DNA from: Oxalobacteraceae bacterium UBA6018
Lineage (GTDB): Bacteria > Pseudomonadota > Gammaproteobacteria > Burkholderiales > Burkholderiaceae_D
Length of the DNA: 58,883 nucleotides
NCBI GenBank assembly: GCA_002428015.1
Contig: DIZW01000095.1
Span: 318 to 59,200, forward strand
Direction: 5' to 3'
The notes under the pieces are model-generated. The model ran no database searches. It saw nothing but the letters and a program-made list of their open reading frames with translations, and was not told where the DNA came from. The position numbers were made by a program, and so were the translations under genes. Below, piece after piece: positions 1 through 7,817 of the stretch. Each line of letters begins with the position of its first letter. Positions within the stretch are counted from its first letter, which is position 1.

Positions 1-2
1 TG

Positions 3-590
3 CTGGCGATCCAGGTGGCCGACGAGGCGCGCCACATCGAGGTGTTCACGCGCCGCGTGCGCCTGAAGGGGCGCGCGCCTGGCCTGTCCAGCGCGGGTGG
101 CCAGGCCTCGCTGAAGACCCTGCTCGACGAGGCCGATTTCTCGGTGTCGGCCTTCCTGCTCAGCGTACTGGGGGAAGGCACTTTTGTGAGCCTGCTGCAT
201 TTTATGCACGCCCACGCGCCCGACCCTGTGACGCGGCAGATCGCCCGCCTGGCCGCGCGCGACGAAGCGCGCCATGTGGCCTTCGGCATGTCGCACCTGG
301 CGGCGCGCCTTGAGCACGACCCGGGCTTTCGCACCCGGCTCGCCAACGCGGTGCAGTCGCGCAACGACGCCCTGTCCGCCGGCGCCGGGCTCAACGAGGA
401 AGTGTTCGACGCGCTGATCCTGCTGGCGGCCGGTGAGTTCACGCCGGCGGCCATCGCCACGGGCTACGCGCGGGTCCAGACCCTGATGCTGGAGATGGCC
501 CAGGGCCGCCAGGCGCGCCTGGAACGGCTGGGCTTTTCAAAAGCCACGGCCGGAGCGCTGTCGGCTCTGCACACACGCAACTTCATGTGA
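3..590 (+). CDS. Ferritin-like di-iron protein, 3' part only
   Basis: This is the C-terminal portion of a gene that begins before the window; the frame is open from base 3. Two DEARH motifs (DEARHIEVF near the start and DEARHVAFG about 80 residues later) supply the ExxH iron-ligand pattern of ferritin-like four-helix di-iron proteins. That superfamily includes oxygenases of the AurF and ribonucleotide-reductase-like type, but the visible part does not identify the substrate. No signal peptide can be judged because the N-terminus is missing. A GTG at base 15 is internal and not a credible start. The gene faces the DUF2058 gene convergently across a 36-bp gap. Confidence 0.7.
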   Translation: MAIQVADEARHIEVFTRRVRLKGRAPGLSSAGGQASLKTLLDEADFSVSAFLLSVLGEGTFVSLLHFMHAHAPDPVTRQIARLAARDEARHVAFGMSHLAARLEHDPGFRTRLANAVQSRNDALSAGAGLNEEVFDALILLAAGEFTPAAIATGYARVQTLMLEMAQGRQARLERLGFSKATAGALSALHTRNFM

Positions 591-626
591 GGGCACGCCG
601 CAGGCTGGCGGCGGCCGGGGCGGCGC

Positions 627-1163
627 CTACCACATCAGGTCGTCGGGGATCTGGAAGGCCGCGTACGGATCGTCGGCATCGACCTCGGTGCTGGCCTTGT
701 TCACCCGCACCACCAGCGAGGCGTCGCGCTCGGCGATCTTGTCCGCGATCACACGCGGCACCAGCTCGGTGCCGCCGCCCAGGCACACGATCACGAGGCG
801 GCCGGCCATCAAGTGCGCCTGCACCGCCGCCGACACGTAAATCCTGTCGATCTTCGTGCCATGGGTGAAGTTGTACGCGATGTCGCCCGCGCCCTTGCTC
901 TGGCGGTTCTTCTGCACCATTTGCGCGATCTGAGCCACGATCGCCTTTTGCGTGGCCGCGGCGTCGCGCTGGGCGTTCAGCGCGCGCGCCCGCTCGGCGT
1001 TCTTGCGCTGCATCTCCAGCGCCGCCTCGCGCGCTTCATTCACGCTCTGGGTGCCGGTGCGGCGCTCGTCCTTCTTTTGCTTGCTCTTGTCCTGGTTGGC
1101 CAGCTTGACCTTGTTCTTGTCGACCAGGCCGGCCTTGAGCAACTGCTCCTGCAATGAGACCAT
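627..1163 (-). CDS. DUF2058 family protein (YaiL-like)
   Basis: About 178 residues when started at the ATG at 1163 (MVSLQEQLLKAG); the frame is open further upstream but that extension looks non-coding. The first half is very rich in Lys, Gln, Arg and Glu (NQDKSKQKKDERR, then a long charged helix of probable coiled-coil character). The second half is a compact globular part with IYVS and IADKIAERD. This layout matches the DUF2058/YaiL family, nuclear-protein-like cytoplasmic proteins of unknown function. It has no signal peptide and stands alone, divergent from the BKACE gene at 1365. Confidence 0.8.
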   Translation of the reverse strand: MVSLQEQLLKAGLVDKNKVKLANQDKSKQKKDERRTGTQSVNEAREAALEMQRKNAERARALNAQRDAAATQKAIVAQIAQMVQKNRQSKGAGDIAYNFTHGTKIDRIYVSAAVQAHLMAGRLVIVCLGGGTELVPRVIADKIAERDASLVVRVNKASTEVDADDPYAAFQIPDDLMW

Positions 1164-1364
1164 CGGGGCTTCTCCGTAGAAAATGTTGTTCACACCAACC
1201 GCGCGACTGGCCGCTGGGAAAGCCGCTAGCATAGCAAAGGTTGCGGCGCTCCCTGCCGCGCCGGAGGCGGTGTAACCAACAGTACCGTATCGGTGAAGCA
1301 CCGGGCGCGATTACAATCACAAAAGCGCATGCAGCCGGCATGTGCAGATTTTAAGTATCCATTT

Positions 1365-2201
1365 ATGCAGCCGCTGATCATCAACCTCGCGCCCACCGGG
1401 CTGGTGCCGACCCGCAACCAGTCGCGCCACGTTCCCTTGTCCGTCCAGGAGATCGTCGACGACGTCGTGCGCTGCGCCGGCATCGGCGCGTCCATGGTGC
1501 ACCTGCACGCGCGCGACGCGGACGGCCTGCCGTGCCAGGAGCCGGCCATCTATCGCGACATCATCAGCGGCATACGGGACCAGTGCCCGGCGCTGGTGAT
1601 CGTGACGACCACCAGCGGCCGCCTGGCGCCCGAGGTCGAGCAACGCGCCGCGCCGCTCTACCTGACCGGCGGCGCCAAACCGGACATGGCCAGCCTCACG
1701 CTGGGCTCGATGAACTTCAGTACCACGGCCAGTATCAACGCGCCGGGCACGATCATGCGCCTGGCCGAGATCATGCAGGAGCGCGGCGTCAAGCCGGAGC
1801 TCGAAGTGTTCGACGTGGGCATGGTAAACGTCGCGAAAATACTCATCGGCAAGGGCCTGCTCACGCCGCCCTATTACTTCAACATCCTGCTTGGCAATCC
1901 CGCCACGTCCCAGCTGAACCTGCTGCAACTGGGCGCCATCGTGGCCGACCTGCCGCCCGGGTCGATCTGGTCGCTGGCCGGGCTGGGTCGCTTCCAGAAC
2001 CGCGCCAACGGCCTTGGCGTGGTCATGGCCGATGGCGTGCGCACCGGGCTGGAGGACAACCTGTGGCTGGACGACGAGCGCGCCGTGCCGGCCACCAACG
2101 CCGCCCTGGTCCAGCGCATCGCGGCCCAGGCCGCCGCGCTGCGGCGGCCCCTGTCGAGCCACGCGCAGACGCGCGCCGCGCTGGGGCTGGGGGCGCCATG
2201 A
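1365..2201 (+). CDS. Beta-keto acid cleavage enzyme (BKACE, DUF849)
   Basis: 278 residues. BKACE enzymes are zinc-dependent TIM barrels that condense a beta-keto acid with acetyl-CoA and split it; the founding member cleaves 3-keto-5-aminohexanoate in lysine fermentation. Family signatures visible are APTG near the N-terminus, the zinc motif HLHARD at about residues 46-51, TTSGR after the third strand, and GLEDN near the C-terminus. The ATG at 1365 is chosen because the protein then begins with the usual MxPLIIN strand; upstream ATGs add a non-family extension. The stop codon overlaps the start of the NeuD-like gene (ATGA), so the two are probably co-translated. Substrate specificity cannot be read from sequence. 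Confidence 0.85.
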   Translation: MQPLIINLAPTGLVPTRNQSRHVPLSVQEIVDDVVRCAGIGASMVHLHARDADGLPCQEPAIYRDIISGIRDQCPALVIVTTTSGRLAPEVEQRAAPLYLTGGAKPDMASLTLGSMNFSTTASINAPGTIMRLAEIMQERGVKPELEVFDVGMVNVAKILIGKGLLTPPYYFNILLGNPATSQLNLLQLGAIVADLPPGSIWSLAGLGRFQNRANGLGVVMADGVRTGLEDNLWLDDERAVPATNAALVQRIAAQAAALRRPLSSHAQTRAALGLGAP

Positions 2202-2884
2202 CCGGGCCCAGGCTGGTCATCTTCGGCGCCAGCAATATCCTGTCCGACCTGTTCGACGCGGCCATGGCCAACGGCTTGACGATCGCGAAAATCGTGCTCG
2301 ACATGGCCGAACCGGCCGGCGAGCGCGACATTCCGCTGGCGCAGCGGGTGGCCAGCCTGGCGCCGCATGGCCAGCATCCCGTCACGCTCACCCTCGACGC
2401 CTTCGTGCCCGAACCGGGCGAATGCTATCTGCTGGGCCCGACCACGCCGACGCGCGCGTCGCTGGCGCGGCGCCTGCGCGAACGCTTCGGCCTGGGCTTT
2501 CACACCCTGGTCCATCCGAGCGCCTACGTCTCTCCGCTGGCCAGCTTGTCGGAGGGCGTGTTCGTCGGCGCCAACAGCGTCGTCGGACCCGGCGCCAGGC
2601 TGGCCGAGCATGTGTTCGTCAATCGCGGCGTGACCATCGGCCACGACACGGCGCTGGGCCCGTTTTGCCGTGTCCAGCCGGGCAGCAACCTGGGTGGGCT
2701 GTCGCGCTACGGCGCGGGCGTGACGGTGGGCATAGGCGCCACCGTGCTCGAGCGGCTCGTCATCGGCGCGCACGCCTTCATCGGCGCGGGCGCGGTCGTG
2801 ACGGCCGACGTACCGGCGTCGGTGCTGATGGTCGGCGTGCCAGCGCGGGTCAAGAAGCACCTGGACGAGGACCCGGCCTCATGA
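2198..2884 (+). CDS. NeuD-like sugar O-acetyltransferase, left-handed beta-helix
   Basis: 228 residues. The N-terminal half is a small Rossmann-like domain (LVIFGASN at residues 5-12). The C-terminal half carries degenerate hexapeptide repeats (VHPSAYVS, GVFVGANSVVGPGA, GVTIGHDTALGPFC, VTVGIGATVLERLVIGAHAFIGAGAVVT) ending in VLMVGVPARV, typical of acetyl-CoA-dependent NeuD/PglD acyltransferases acting on nucleotide sugars. It starts inside the stop of the BKACE gene and its last six bases overlap the 3' end of the opposing glycosyltransferase. Pairing a sugar acetyltransferase with a glycosyltransferase suggests surface glycan decoration, but the overlap with BKACE is unexplained. Confidence 0.75.
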   Translation: MTGPRLVIFGASNILSDLFDAAMANGLTIAKIVLDMAEPAGERDIPLAQRVASLAPHGQHPVTLTLDAFVPEPGECYLLGPTTPTRASLARRLRERFGLGFHTLVHPSAYVSPLASLSEGVFVGANSVVGPGARLAEHVFVNRGVTIGHDTALGPFCRVQPGSNLGGLSRYGAGVTVGIGATVLERLVIGAHAFIGAGAVVTADVPASVLMVGVPARVKKHLDEDPAS

Positions 2885-4435
2885 TGCCGCGCGCTGCCGA
2901 TACGCCGCGAGCGTGGTAGCGATCGCCGCGGCAAGGCTGGGCTGAGAATGGTCCAGCGAAAGCGTGCGTTCGAACAGCTCGCGCAGCGCCGCCCCGGCCG
3001 ATCTGCGTAGCGCTTCGCTGGCGATCAAGTCAGCCAGGTAGGCGAAGTACGCGTCGTCCGTGGCGACGGCCTGATCGCCGATCTTGTTGCCGCCGTCGGC
3101 GCCGCGCAGGGCCACCACCGGCAAGGCCTCGGCCATGGCTTCGGCAACGCTGAAGCCGCCGCCGATGCGCGGCGGATTGAGGTAGACATCGCTCAGTGCC
3201 AGCAGGGCGGGCACATCGTCGCGGTGCGGCAGGACCATTAAGACGCCGTCGTTCGCGGCGGCCAGCGCGGCCGGCGTGGCGCCCGTTCCGCCCACCAGCA
3301 CCCAGCACAGTTGCGGGCAGGCGGCCAGCGTGCGCAGCATCGCCGCGGCCCACTGCCCGGTGATCTCCTCCGGCAGGCGCGCGCCGACGCTGATCAGGAT
3401 GAGTTTGTCGGCCGGCAAGCCTAGTTCGGCCCGGGTGGCCGTGCGCGGCGCGCGCGGATGGCGGATGCGGTAAGGATGGAAACAGGCATGCGCTGCCGGC
3501 AAGGCGTCGCCCCAGGCCGGGGCGCTCCGGCCGGCCAGCACGGGGTCGGCGCACAGCCAGGCGTCGACCGGCGCGATCGGCGCGAACGCGTGGGTGCACA
3601 GCGCCAGCACCGGGCGACTTTCATACAGCGGGAACAGCATCGGGCCGTACAGGCCGACAAAGAACACCAGGTCCGGGTCGAATGCGGCAATCTGGGACAG
3701 GATGCCGCACCAGCGCTCGCGCATGGAAAAGCGCGTGTCGGCCACGCCGAGCACGAACGAGAACTGCGCATCGGCACGCAGATAGCGCAGCCAGCCGGCG
3801 GTGTCGGGCTGAGTGTGGGGCGCGTCGCAATCGGCTCCCAGGTAGGTCGGCATGTCCGGCGGCGACTGCTCCTGGGCGGAAAATACCTGGACTTCGTAGC
3901 CGAGTTCACGCAGCACCGCCAGCTGGTCGAGCGCCATGCGGGTCGGCGTGTGCGATATGGTCGACAACTGGCTGGCGACCAGGGCCACCTTCCTGACCCG
4001 CTGGATGGCCCGGCGCGGCATCGCCGGCATGGGCGCAATCAAGCCGGCCGCACGCCGCGACAGGGCCGGAAAGCAGGCCGACGCGAAGCCGTCGATGTAG
4101 TCGGCGTGCGCGCAGTTGGCCGCGATCAGGCGCGCCCAGGCGAACAGGAGAAAGGCGCAGATGCGGTCTGGGTCCACCGGGGCTATCTCCAGCAGGCGGC
4201 GCGCGGCGTCCGGCAGGTGCGCGACCCCGTCCACGTTGACCAGCAGCGTCTCCTTGAGGAAGGGGATGACACCACCGTCGGGGGCGAACGACGGCAGCCT
4301 GGCGAGCGCCTCGCCGCAGGCGGCCGCCGGCAAGGCGCGCAGCAGCACTTCGACCCGGTGCCAGCAATGCACCGAGGTCGGGTTGACACGCAGGCGCGCG
4401 ATGGCGTCGAGCAGGAGGGGTTCGGTCTGGTTCAT
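2879..4435 (-). CDS. GT-B fold glycosyltransferase (family 1/4-like)
   Basis: 518 residues, cytoplasmic, no membrane segment seen. The N-terminal third is helical and unassigned. The middle has a Rossmann-like strand set (KVALVASQLS, VQVFSAQEQ, LVFFVGLYGPMLFP). The C-terminal domain from about residue 330 begins LGLPADKLILISVGARLPEE and carries the donor-site pattern GGGFSVAEAMAEALPVVAL, which resembles the E-x7-E region of GT-B transferases. Donor and acceptor are not recognisable. It converges on and overlaps the acetyltransferase by six bases. It may glycosylate a protein or a surface polysaccharide. Confidence 0.65.
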   Translation of the reverse strand: MNQTEPLLLDAIARLRVNPTSVHCWHRVEVLLRALPAAACGEALARLPSFAPDGGVIPFLKETLLVNVDGVAHLPDAARRLLEIAPVDPDRICAFLLFAWARLIAANCAHADYIDGFASACFPALSRRAAGLIAPMPAMPRRAIQRVRKVALVASQLSTISHTPTRMALDQLAVLRELGYEVQVFSAQEQSPPDMPTYLGADCDAPHTQPDTAGWLRYLRADAQFSFVLGVADTRFSMRERWCGILSQIAAFDPDLVFFVGLYGPMLFPLYESRPVLALCTHAFAPIAPVDAWLCADPVLAGRSAPAWGDALPAAHACFHPYRIRHPRAPRTATRAELGLPADKLILISVGARLPEEITGQWAAAMLRTLAACPQLCWVLVGGTGATPAALAAANDGVLMVLPHRDDVPALLALSDVYLNPPRIGGGFSVAEAMAEALPVVALRGADGGNKIGDQAVATDDAYFAYLADLIASEALRRSAGAALRELFERTLSLDHSQPSLAAAIATTLAAYRQRAAS

Positions 4436-4500
4436 CTCTTAACGCTCACTTAATCGCATGGCGGTAGGATACCAACAATGAACCAGGAGCGAGGATAGTT

Positions 4501-4556
4501 ATGAGCGCAGCACATCACCCGTTTGGCGCCGCCGCGGAGGCGATATCGCACTGATC
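4501..4556 (+). other. Probable displaced 5' end of the first TlpA gene
   Basis: A strong ribosome binding stretch (AGGAGCGAGGA, 4485-4495) sits 5 bases before an ATG at 4501. That frame encodes MSAAHHPFGAAAEAISH and stops at 4552-4554, two bases before the ATG (4557) of the downstream TlpA frame. In the paralogue at 6462-7274 the segment between its PF and its first matching WxVIG-like strand is 42 residues. Joining these two frames with one added base near 4548-4552 gives about 47. I therefore read this as the original N-terminus split off by a one-base deletion. The alternative is a short leader peptide coupled to the TlpA gene. Confidence 0.5.
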
Positions 4557-5360
4557 ATGCAGGCGGGCGCCGCGCTGCTGGCCTTGGCCGCATGCCGCTG
4601 GTGGTGGCGCCGGTACCGCCAGCGCGAGATCGGGCCGGTCCTGCTCAAGGTGGTGGGCGCCGCCGTGGTGGCGGGCCGGCTGGGGTTCATCCTGGGCCAC
4701 CGCGACTTCTACGCCGGCGCGCCGCTGGCCATGCTGGCGCTGGACGACGGCGGCTTCGTGGCCAGCGCGGCGGCCTTCGCCGCGTTCGCCGTCGCCACCG
4801 AGTGCACGCGCCAGCGGGCCATGCTGCGCCAGCCGCTCGCCATCGCATTGGCCAGCGCCGCCGCCGCGTGGGGCGCGATGGCGCTGGTGCTGGCGCAGGT
4901 GACGGGTGGCGCGATGACCTTGCCCGCCGTGGCGGTCACCCAGCTCGACGGCAAGGCGGCGCAACTGACCGGCTTGCCCGGCCAGCCGGTGGTGCTCAAT
5001 CTGTGGGCCAGCTGGTGCCCGCCATGCCGCCGCGAGATGCCCACGCTGGCGGACGCGCAGCGCCGGCATCCGGGCACGCGGATGGTGTTCGTCAACCAGG
5101 GCGAGGATGCCGCGACGATTCGCGCCTTCCTGGACCAACAAGGCCTGGTGCTGGAAAACGTGTACGTGGACCGGTTAAGCAAGCTCAGCCAGGCAAGCGA
5201 CGCCGTTGGGCTGCCCACCACCCTGTTCTTCGACCGCAAGGGGGTCCTGGTCAGCCGCCATGTGGGCGCCCTCAGCGCCCCGGTTCTCGCGGCAGAGCTC
5301 GCCAAACTCGACGGGGCCCAGGCCGTCGCGCCGCCACCGCCACCCGGCACCCCACCTTAA
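4557..5360 (+). CDS. Lgt-like membrane domain fused to TlpA thioredoxin (copy 1)
   Basis: 267 residues from this ATG. The N-terminal 110 residues are hydrophobic helices resembling the first part of prolipoprotein diacylglyceryl transferase (GRLGFILGHRDFYAGAPLAMLALDDGGF). The rest is a TlpA/ResA-type thioredoxin domain with WASWCPPC at about residues 151-158 and the cis-proline loop GLPTTLFF. Such proteins are membrane-anchored thiol reductants facing the periplasm. The tail is proline-rich (APPPPPGTPP). The first transmembrane helix present in the paralogue is missing here, and the start lacks a well-spaced Shine-Dalgarno (GGAGG is 16 bases away), so the gene is probably frameshifted near 4550. 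It converges on the DsbG-like gene. Confidence 0.75.
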   Translation: MQAGAALLALAACRWWWRRYRQREIGPVLLKVVGAAVVAGRLGFILGHRDFYAGAPLAMLALDDGGFVASAAAFAAFAVATECTRQRAMLRQPLAIALASAAAAWGAMALVLAQVTGGAMTLPAVAVTQLDGKAAQLTGLPGQPVVLNLWASWCPPCRREMPTLADAQRRHPGTRMVFVNQGEDAATIRAFLDQQGLVLENVYVDRLSKLSQASDAVGLPTTLFFDRKGVLVSRHVGALSAPVLAAELAKLDGAQAVAPPPPPGTPP

Positions 5361-5506
5361 AACCGCCTACAGGCAGGGCCGCGAAGGCCGCCGCCATCCA
5401 TTGCATCTTGTTCGTCATACGGTATTGCGGTCAAAAACTGCCAGCTTGGGTGCGATCATGCAGGCCGACGGAGGATGGTCCACCCGCCGCCCCGCTTGCA
5501 TTGCCT

Positions 5507-6355
5507 CTAGCGGTACTTGGCCAGCGCCGGGTCGCTGCTGGCCTGCTCCGGCAAGCCCGTCATCGCGGGCAGCTCCGACAGGCGCGGCATCCCGCCCTTG
5601 ACCTGGATCTTCCCCTGCTTGTCTTTCCAGATGACGCCTGGCGTTCCGTCGATGCCGAGCCGCTGCATGAGTTCGCCATTGCGTTCGATCGCCGCGGCCA
5701 GCGCCGGCTTGGCCTGGGCGCTGACCGCGCTCGACGGCGTCCATGGCTTGCCCTGGCTTTCCTCCATCTTGCGAAACGCCGCGGGCTGGTCGGCCGCGGC
5801 CATCACCTCGATCGCCTTGGGCAAGCTGGTCGGCCCCAGCGTGGCCACCGGCAGCCAGCGCACCTGCAGCCCGGCTTTCTCGTAGGCTTGCAAGGCGAGC
5901 CAGGTCAAGTGGCAGTAGGGGCAGTTCGGGTCGACGAATACGTACAGCGTGTTACCGGCCGCGTGGGCCGATCCCTCCACGACGAAGGCCGCTTTCTCCA
6001 GTTGCTGGTACAGCGCGCCGAGATCGGGTTTGGGGAAATAGGTTTCCTCATACCGCGCGCCCAGGCTTTCGCCGTCCTCGCCGATCAGGGCGCCGGCCAT
6101 CAGCGTCTTGCGGTCCGGCGTCGTGTAGACAATCGAATAGCGGCCGTTCTGCGACAGCACCCAGCCGGTCAGGTGTGACGCCGCCGGAAAGCTGCGTACT
6201 ACCTTGACGCCCGAGGCAATCGCGCGGTCCAAGGCTTTCGGATAGGCTTCGGCGGACCAGGCGCTGAACGACAACGCCAGCGCGGCCGCCCCGGCCAGCG
6301 CGGCCGCGCCCGCGATCACGCCGCGTGTGGTAAATCGTTTGTAAGCTGCCGACAT
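5507..6355 (-). CDS. dsbG: DsbG/DsbC-like periplasmic thiol:disulfide isomerase
   Basis: 282 residues from the ATG at 6355, which has GGAG five bases upstream; an in-frame ATG at 6382 is an alternative. A positively charged start (YKRFTTRG) and a hydrophobic alanine-rich stretch ending SAWSAEAYP form an export signal. The mature protein has a DsbC/G-type dimerisation-like segment and a thioredoxin fold with the active site VDPNCPYCH at about residue 160 and the cis-proline loop GTPGVIW. It would repair or protect periplasmic thiols. It lies between two TlpA fusion proteins that could supply electrons. An 8-bp tandem repeat lies just upstream. Confidence 0.8.
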   Translation of the reverse strand: MSAAYKRFTTRGVIAGAAALAGAAALALSFSAWSAEAYPKALDRAIASGVKVVRSFPAASHLTGWVLSQNGRYSIVYTTPDRKTLMAGALIGEDGESLGARYEETYFPKPDLGALYQQLEKAAFVVEGSAHAAGNTLYVFVDPNCPYCHLTWLALQAYEKAGLQVRWLPVATLGPTSLPKAIEVMAAADQPAAFRKMEESQGKPWTPSSAVSAQAKPALAAAIERNGELMQRLGIDGTPGVIWKDKQGKIQVKGGMPRLSELPAMTGLPEQASSDPALAKYR

Positions 6356-6396
6356 TACATCTCCATCCTGTTTCATGTTCATGTAGGTAATTCCTA

Positions 6397-6444
6397 GGTT
6401 CTGAGGTTCTGAGGTTCTGAGGTTCTGAGGTTCTGAGGTTCCGA
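6397..6444. repeat. Octanucleotide tandem repeat (GGTTCTGA), six copies
   Basis: Five exact copies of GGTTCTGA run head to tail from 6397 to 6436, and a sixth, GGTTCCGA, fills 6437-6444. The array occupies the gap between the stop of the second TlpA gene (6462) and the start of the DsbG-like gene (6355 or 6382), which is read on the opposite strand as TCAGAACC units. Each unit added or lost would move the distance between the two genes by eight bases. It is non-coding under the start chosen here. Confidence 0.95.
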
Positions 6445-6461
6445 GACGCCAGGTGCAGGCG

Positions 6462-7274
6462 CTAGCGCGCCGGGTCCAGCTCATCGAGCCGCTGCGCCAG
6501 GCTGGCGGCGGACAGTTCGCCGGCCCGCGTGTCGACCAGCCTGCCGCCGGCGTCGAAGAACAGGGTCGTGGGCAGGCCACGCGAGCCGATCACGCGCGCC
6601 AGGTCTTGCCCCTCGTCGAGCACGACGTTGGCCAGGGCCAGGTGCTGGGACGCGAGGAAGGCGCTCACCACCGCGCCCGCCTCACCCTGGTCGGCGAACA
6701 CGAACACCACGCCGGGGTGGCGCGCCTGGGCCTGGCGAAGGACCGGCATCTCGCGCCGGCACGGCGGGCACCAGCTGGCCCACAGGTTGAGCACCACCGG
6801 CCTGGCGCCGAAGCCGGCCAGCCTGACCGGCCGTCCCGCCAGGTCCGGCAGCGCCAGGTCGGGAATGCGCGGCGCGGACGCGGGCCGCGCGCCGATCAGC
6901 AGCGCCGCGCCGGCCCACACCGCGGCGGCGGCCAGGGCGCTGGCCAGCAGCGGCCTGCGCTTGGCAGGCGCGCGCCAGCTGAGCCACGCCAGCGCCAGCA
7001 GGCAGGTGGCGATGCCGGCCCCGGCCATCCAGCCACCGTCGCGCACGTTCAGCATGCTCGCCGGGCTGGCGAGGTAGGCCTCGCGATAGCGCACGATGTA
7101 GGCCACGCGCGCCACCAGCAGCGCGCATCCGATCACGATCCATAGTGTCGGCTCCACCCGCACGCCGGTGGCGCGCGCGGCGCGGTTCCCGACCGTGGTG
7201 GCGAGCATGATCGCCACCACGGTCGCCAGCGCCTCGACCGGCAGCACGAATGGTCCAACGTTGACGGACGCCAT
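6462..7274 (-). CDS. Lgt-like membrane domain fused to TlpA thioredoxin (copy 2)
   Basis: 270 residues, intact paralogue of the gene at 4557. Residues 1-130 hold several hydrophobic helices (PVEALATVVAIMLATTVG, WIVIGCALLVARVAYIV, and others) with the Lgt-like YREAYLASPASMLNVRDGGW motif. From about residue 135 a TlpA domain follows with WASWCPPCRREMP and the GLPTTLFF cis-proline loop. It is predicted to be an inner-membrane thiol reductant with the redox domain in the periplasm. It is followed by the octamer repeat and the DsbG-like gene on the same strand, and eight bases separate it from the DUF302 gene, so the three may be one transcript. A partner role in keeping DsbG reduced is inference. 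Confidence 0.8.
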   Translation of the reverse strand: MASVNVGPFVLPVEALATVVAIMLATTVGNRAARATGVRVEPTLWIVIGCALLVARVAYIVRYREAYLASPASMLNVRDGGWMAGAGIATCLLALAWLSWRAPAKRRPLLASALAAAAVWAGAALLIGARPASAPRIPDLALPDLAGRPVRLAGFGARPVVLNLWASWCPPCRREMPVLRQAQARHPGVVFVFADQGEAGAVVSAFLASQHLALANVVLDEGQDLARVIGSRGLPTTLFFDAGGRLVDTRAGELSAASLAQRLDELDPAR

Positions 7275-7282
7275 CCCCGCCG

Positions 7283-7675
7283 CTACAGGGCGGCCATCAC
7301 CCGCTCCAGGCGGGTACGCACGTCACTGGCGAGCGCGGCGATGTCAGGCTTGTCGACCAGCTGCAGCACCGCGTCGGTATCCATGAACTCGACGCTGACC
7401 TGGCCGTCGCCGACCTGGCGCACCAGCACGTTGCATGGCAGCAGCAGCCCGATCGACGGCTCGGCCTGGATGGCGCGCTGCGCCAGCGCCGGATTGCAGG
7501 CGCCGAGAATGCGGTAGGCCGGCATGTCGGCGTTGAGCTTTTTCTTCAGCGCGCCGGCCACGTCGATGTCGCTCAGGATGCCGAAACCCTCAGTCTGCAA
7601 GGCGGCCGTGACCGCCTGTATCGCTTCCTCGAAACCGCAGGACAGCGTCTTGCCGAACCCATATTTCGTTGCCAT
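7283..7675 (-). CDS. DUF302 family protein
   Basis: 130 residues with a strong Shine-Dalgarno (GGGAGG, 5 bases before the ATG). The opening MATKYGFGKTLSCGFEEAIQ and the motif YRILGACNP, followed by LPCNVLVRQ, are characteristic of DUF302. This small cytoplasmic family is often found near sulfur and metal stress genes, and its biochemistry is unsettled. Three cysteines (SCGF, GACNP, LPCNV) could act in thiol chemistry. It is divergent from the bigR-type regulator and shares the 142-bp intergenic region that contains the palindrome at 7754-7768. It is therefore likely controlled by the same repressor and may be the first gene of the TlpA/DsbG transcript. Confidence 0.85.
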   Translation of the reverse strand: MATKYGFGKTLSCGFEEAIQAVTAALQTEGFGILSDIDVAGALKKKLNADMPAYRILGACNPALAQRAIQAEPSIGLLLPCNVLVRQVGDGQVSVEFMDTDAVLQLVDKPDIAALASDVRTRLERVMAAL

Positions 7676-7753
7676 TTTTTCCTCCCGTGAGGTGAATACC
7701 GCATGAAGCCGCCACGTGAAATGACGCGGCGGCCAGCCACAACAACACTATAC

Positions 7754-7781
7754 ACAAACATAGTTTGTTTTGATATATAAT
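7754..7781. promoter_or_regulatory. Palindrome and -10 element at the sulfide operon promoter
   Basis: A perfect inverted repeat ACAAAC-ATA-GTTTGT spans 7754-7768 in an AT-rich patch between the divergent DUF302 and bigR-type genes. A consensus TATAAT follows at 7776-7781, placing the palindrome where a -35 element would be, so a bound repressor would block transcription. No good -35 hexamer is visible. Binding by the adjacent ArsR-family protein is inference from position. Confidence 0.55.
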
Positions 7782-7817
7782 ATTTTCGTACAAGATGAAC
7801 TTCAAGGACCGATTCAC

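Noticed and set aside
6397..6444. CRISPR-like array
   Set aside because: The units are only eight bases with no spacers between them, so it is a simple tandem repeat.
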